Source: DATFQE01 sp963733845
Lineage (GTDB): Bacteria > Actinomycetota > Thermoleophilia > Gaiellales > Gaiellaceae
Length of the DNA: 64,000 bases
Direction: 5' to 3'
Assembly (NCBI GenBank): GCA_963733845.1
Contig: CAVTEM010000007.1
Coordinates: 434,001 to 498,000 of the forward strand
Positions 62,618-64,000 of the stretch are shown here, in pieces. Under the pieces are notes generated by a model. That model was not told the DNA's origin, did not search any database, and saw nothing but the letters and a program-made list of their open reading frames with translations. The position numbers and the translations under genes were made by a program. Each line of letters starts with the position of its first letter. Positions within the stretch are counted from its first letter, which is position 1.

Positions 62618-63258
62618 CCTGTGCGTTCGACCTCGCGCACTACGGGGAGCTGCTCGAGGCGGCCCGGACCGGCGGCTATCGCTTCGGCCGCTTCGAGGGC
62701 GACCCGCAGCCGGGCCAGGTGTACCTGCGCCACGACGTCGACCTCTCGCTCGACGCCGCCCTGCGGATGGCCGAGCTCGAGGCCGAGTCAGGCGTGGCTG
62801 CGACGTACTTCCTGATGGGCGAGAGCGTGTTCTACAACCTGGCCTCGAGCGAGGGCACGTCAGCGGTCCTGCGGCTGCGGGAGCTCGGGCACGACGTCGG
62901 CGTCCACGCGTTCTGGCCCGCGGTTCCCGGCCGTGACCCGCGCTTCGCACCCGTGCTCGCCTGGCACAACCCCGACCCCGAGTACATGACGCGACCGGTC
63001 GACGGCTTCCTGAACGTGATGGCCGCGCCCTGGTTCACGCAGGGCTTGTACCGCTCGGACTCGAACCAGCACTGGCGCTCCGGCTGCCCGCACGAGGAGC
63101 TCGCGCGCGGCGAGCTCGAGTGGCTCCAGCTGCTGACGCACCCCGAGATCTGGGTCTATCCGGGCGAGACGATGGGGCAGACGATGCACGCGATGCTCGA
63201 GGCCGAGCGCCAGCAGCGCCTCGAGCAGCTCGCCGCGGATCGGATCGACCTTTCGTGA
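62614..63258 (+). CDS. NodB-like polysaccharide deacetylase-related protein
   Basis: 214 residues, intact, from TTG at 62614. QVYLRHDVDLSLDAALRMAE (the HDVD metal motif), ESGVAATYFLMGESVFYNLA, RLRELGHDVGVHAFWP (DVGVH, second metal motif) and SNQHWRSGCPHEELARGELE match the NodB fold as found in cluster-associated, DUF-like deacetylases. The typical catalytic bases are partly replaced, so either deacetylation of an amino sugar or a related hydrolysis is possible. It is coupled to the ATP-grasp gene (TTGA) and to the following kinase (GTGA). Confidence 0.8.
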   Translation: MTCAFDLAHYGELLEAARTGGYRFGRFEGDPQPGQVYLRHDVDLSLDAALRMAELEAESGVAATYFLMGESVFYNLASSEGTSAVLRLRELGHDVGVHAFWPAVPGRDPRFAPVLAWHNPDPEYMTRPVDGFLNVMAAPWFTQGLYRSDSNQHWRSGCPHEELARGELEWLQLLTHPEIWVYPGETMGQTMHAMLEAERQQRLEQLAADRIDLS

Positions 63259-64000
63259 GCGAGACCGTGCTCGAGGGCGGCGACGTCAACGTCGTCGTGC
63301 GGGTCGGCGACACGGTCAGGCGGCACCAGGGCGAGTGGAGCCCGGCCGTCCACGCACTGCTGCTGCATTTCGAGTCGGTGGGGTTCGACGGGGCCCCGCG
63401 CTTTCTCGGGGTGGACCAGCAGGGCCGCGAGATCCTCAGCTTCGTGGAGGGGGAAGCGGCGCTGGCCCCCGCGCCCGCGTCCGACCACGTGCTGGTGGGC
63501 CTCGGAAGGCTGCTGCGGGCGGCGCACGAAGCGGCCGCCGGCTTCGAGCCGCCCGCGGATGCGGCGTGGTTCTCGGGCGGAGACGGGCCGCTGATCTGCC
63601 ATCGCGATCTGTTCCCGCCCAACGTCATCTTCCGCGAGGGCGAGCCCGTGGCGCTGGTGGACTGGGATCTGGCCGGCCCGGCCGAGCCGCTCGACGACGT
63701 CGTGTCGGCCGCGTCCCACTGGGCTCCGCTGCGCACGGATGCGGAGAAGTGGGGCCTGCCGGCCGGCCGGCAGCCCGAGCGCGTGCGCATTCTCTGCGAC
63801 GCCTACGGCCTGTCGGCGGAGGAGCGTGCGCGCTTCGTGGACAAGGCGATCCAGATGCGCCTCGGCGGCTACGAGCTGCATCGCCGCCTGGGCGGCGAGG
63901 AGAGGCGATCGGGCTGGCGCGAGATGTGGGACGCCGGCAGCGGGGAGACGATCCTCGGCAACCTCCGGCTGCTCGAGGAGCTCCGGCCCGAGCTGGAGGA
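63255..64000 (+). CDS. Aminoglycoside-phosphotransferase (APH)-family kinase, partial
   Basis: Open to the right edge; at least 248 residues from GTG at 63255 (GTGA overlap). GRLLRAAHEAAAGFEPPADA, LICHRDLFPPNVIFREGEPV (Brenner-type catalytic HxDLxPxNV) and ALVDWDLAGPAEPLDDVVSA (metal DWD) show a kinase of the APH/choline-kinase fold. It probably phosphorylates a hydroxyl of a sugar or small molecule of the same pathway as the upstream ligase and deacetylase; resistance is unlikely in this setting. The C-terminus is outside the window. Confidence 0.88.
   Translation, partial: MSETVLEGGDVNVVVRVGDTVRRHQGEWSPAVHALLLHFESVGFDGAPRFLGVDQQGREILSFVEGEAALAPAPASDHVLVGLGRLLRAAHEAAAGFEPPADAAWFSGGDGPLICHRDLFPPNVIFREGEPVALVDWDLAGPAEPLDDVVSAASHWAPLRTDAEKWGLPAGRQPERVRILCDAYGLSAEERARFVDKAIQMRLGGYELHRRLGGEERRSGWREMWDAGSGETILGNLRLLEELRPELE

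Noticed and set aside
63255..64000. Aminoglycoside resistance gene
   Set aside because: The fold is APH-like, but position in an ATP-grasp/deacetylase chain and general sequence fit a metabolite kinase better.

Overview
The window is GC-rich (about 70% by eye) and tightly packed. Many genes overlap by ATGA, GTGA or CTGA, and many operon-first genes have a TANNNT -10 box only 5 to 11 bases upstream of the start codon, which is the pattern of leaderless transcription. With the actinobacterial subtilisin-inhibitor-like lipoprotein and the absence of LPS or Kdo genes, this points to Actinomycetota, tentatively class Thermoleophilia. That placement is an inference; no rRNA or tRNA gene is present to settle it. 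I see no transposase, integrase, phage gene or CRISPR array.

Almost the whole window is a surface-polysaccharide (exopolysaccharide or capsule) island. 1-10.7 kb (mostly + strand): the end of a sugar epimerase, methyltransferases, four GT4 enzymes, one polyprenyl-linked GT2 and a GT-C-like membrane protein. 10.7-15.2 kb (- strand): a Wzx/MurJ-like flippase, a methyltransferase, GDP-mannose 4,6-dehydratase and a UPF0104-type membrane protein. 15.2-20.5 kb (+): split transketolase, GT2, TIGR03032-type protein, sulfotransferase and epimerase. 20.4-24.3 kb: a redox patch (GMC flavoprotein, gluconate-dehydrogenase subunit 3, cupredoxin) plus an XRE-cupin regulator. 24.4-33 kb (-): methyltransferase, large membrane protein, a second Gmd-like enzyme, a long WbaP-type priming transferase, a secreted glycoside hydrolase, a UXS-like enzyme, a HAD hydrolase and a broken protein with an LQRSAGNRA leader. 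33-53.5 kb: a secreted Ig-like protein, then a long - strand series with GT2s, a Wzz protein, two beta-propellers, ATP-grasp enzymes, a short priming transferase, GT4s, an O-antigen ligase/polymerase, a second UPF0104 protein, an aminotransferase and a 4,6-dehydratase. 53.5-59 kb: an eIF2B-like protein, a TetR/MFS efflux pair, and an aminotransferase plus epimerase. 59-64 kb: a MarR regulator with a palindromic operator, an orphan oligopeptide permease, an SSI-like lipoprotein, and an ATP-grasp / NodB-like / APH-kinase chain running off the end.

How they fit: SDR enzymes, aminotransferases, transketolase and ATP-grasp ligases make and decorate unusual nucleotide sugars. WbaP-type transferases load the first sugar on a polyprenyl phosphate. 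GT2 and GT4 enzymes extend the repeat unit. The flippase, Wzz and O-antigen ligase/polymerase export and polymerise it. Methyl- and sulfotransferases modify it, and a secreted PslG-like hydrolase may trim it.

Many genes are interrupted by single-base frameshifts, several dozen in all. In every case I reconstructed, removing one base restores the frame, so these are most likely insertion errors in the assembly and not real mutations. I give the reconstructed gene spans; where a gene crosses such a site, its boundaries are correct but the literal translation breaks at the position stated.
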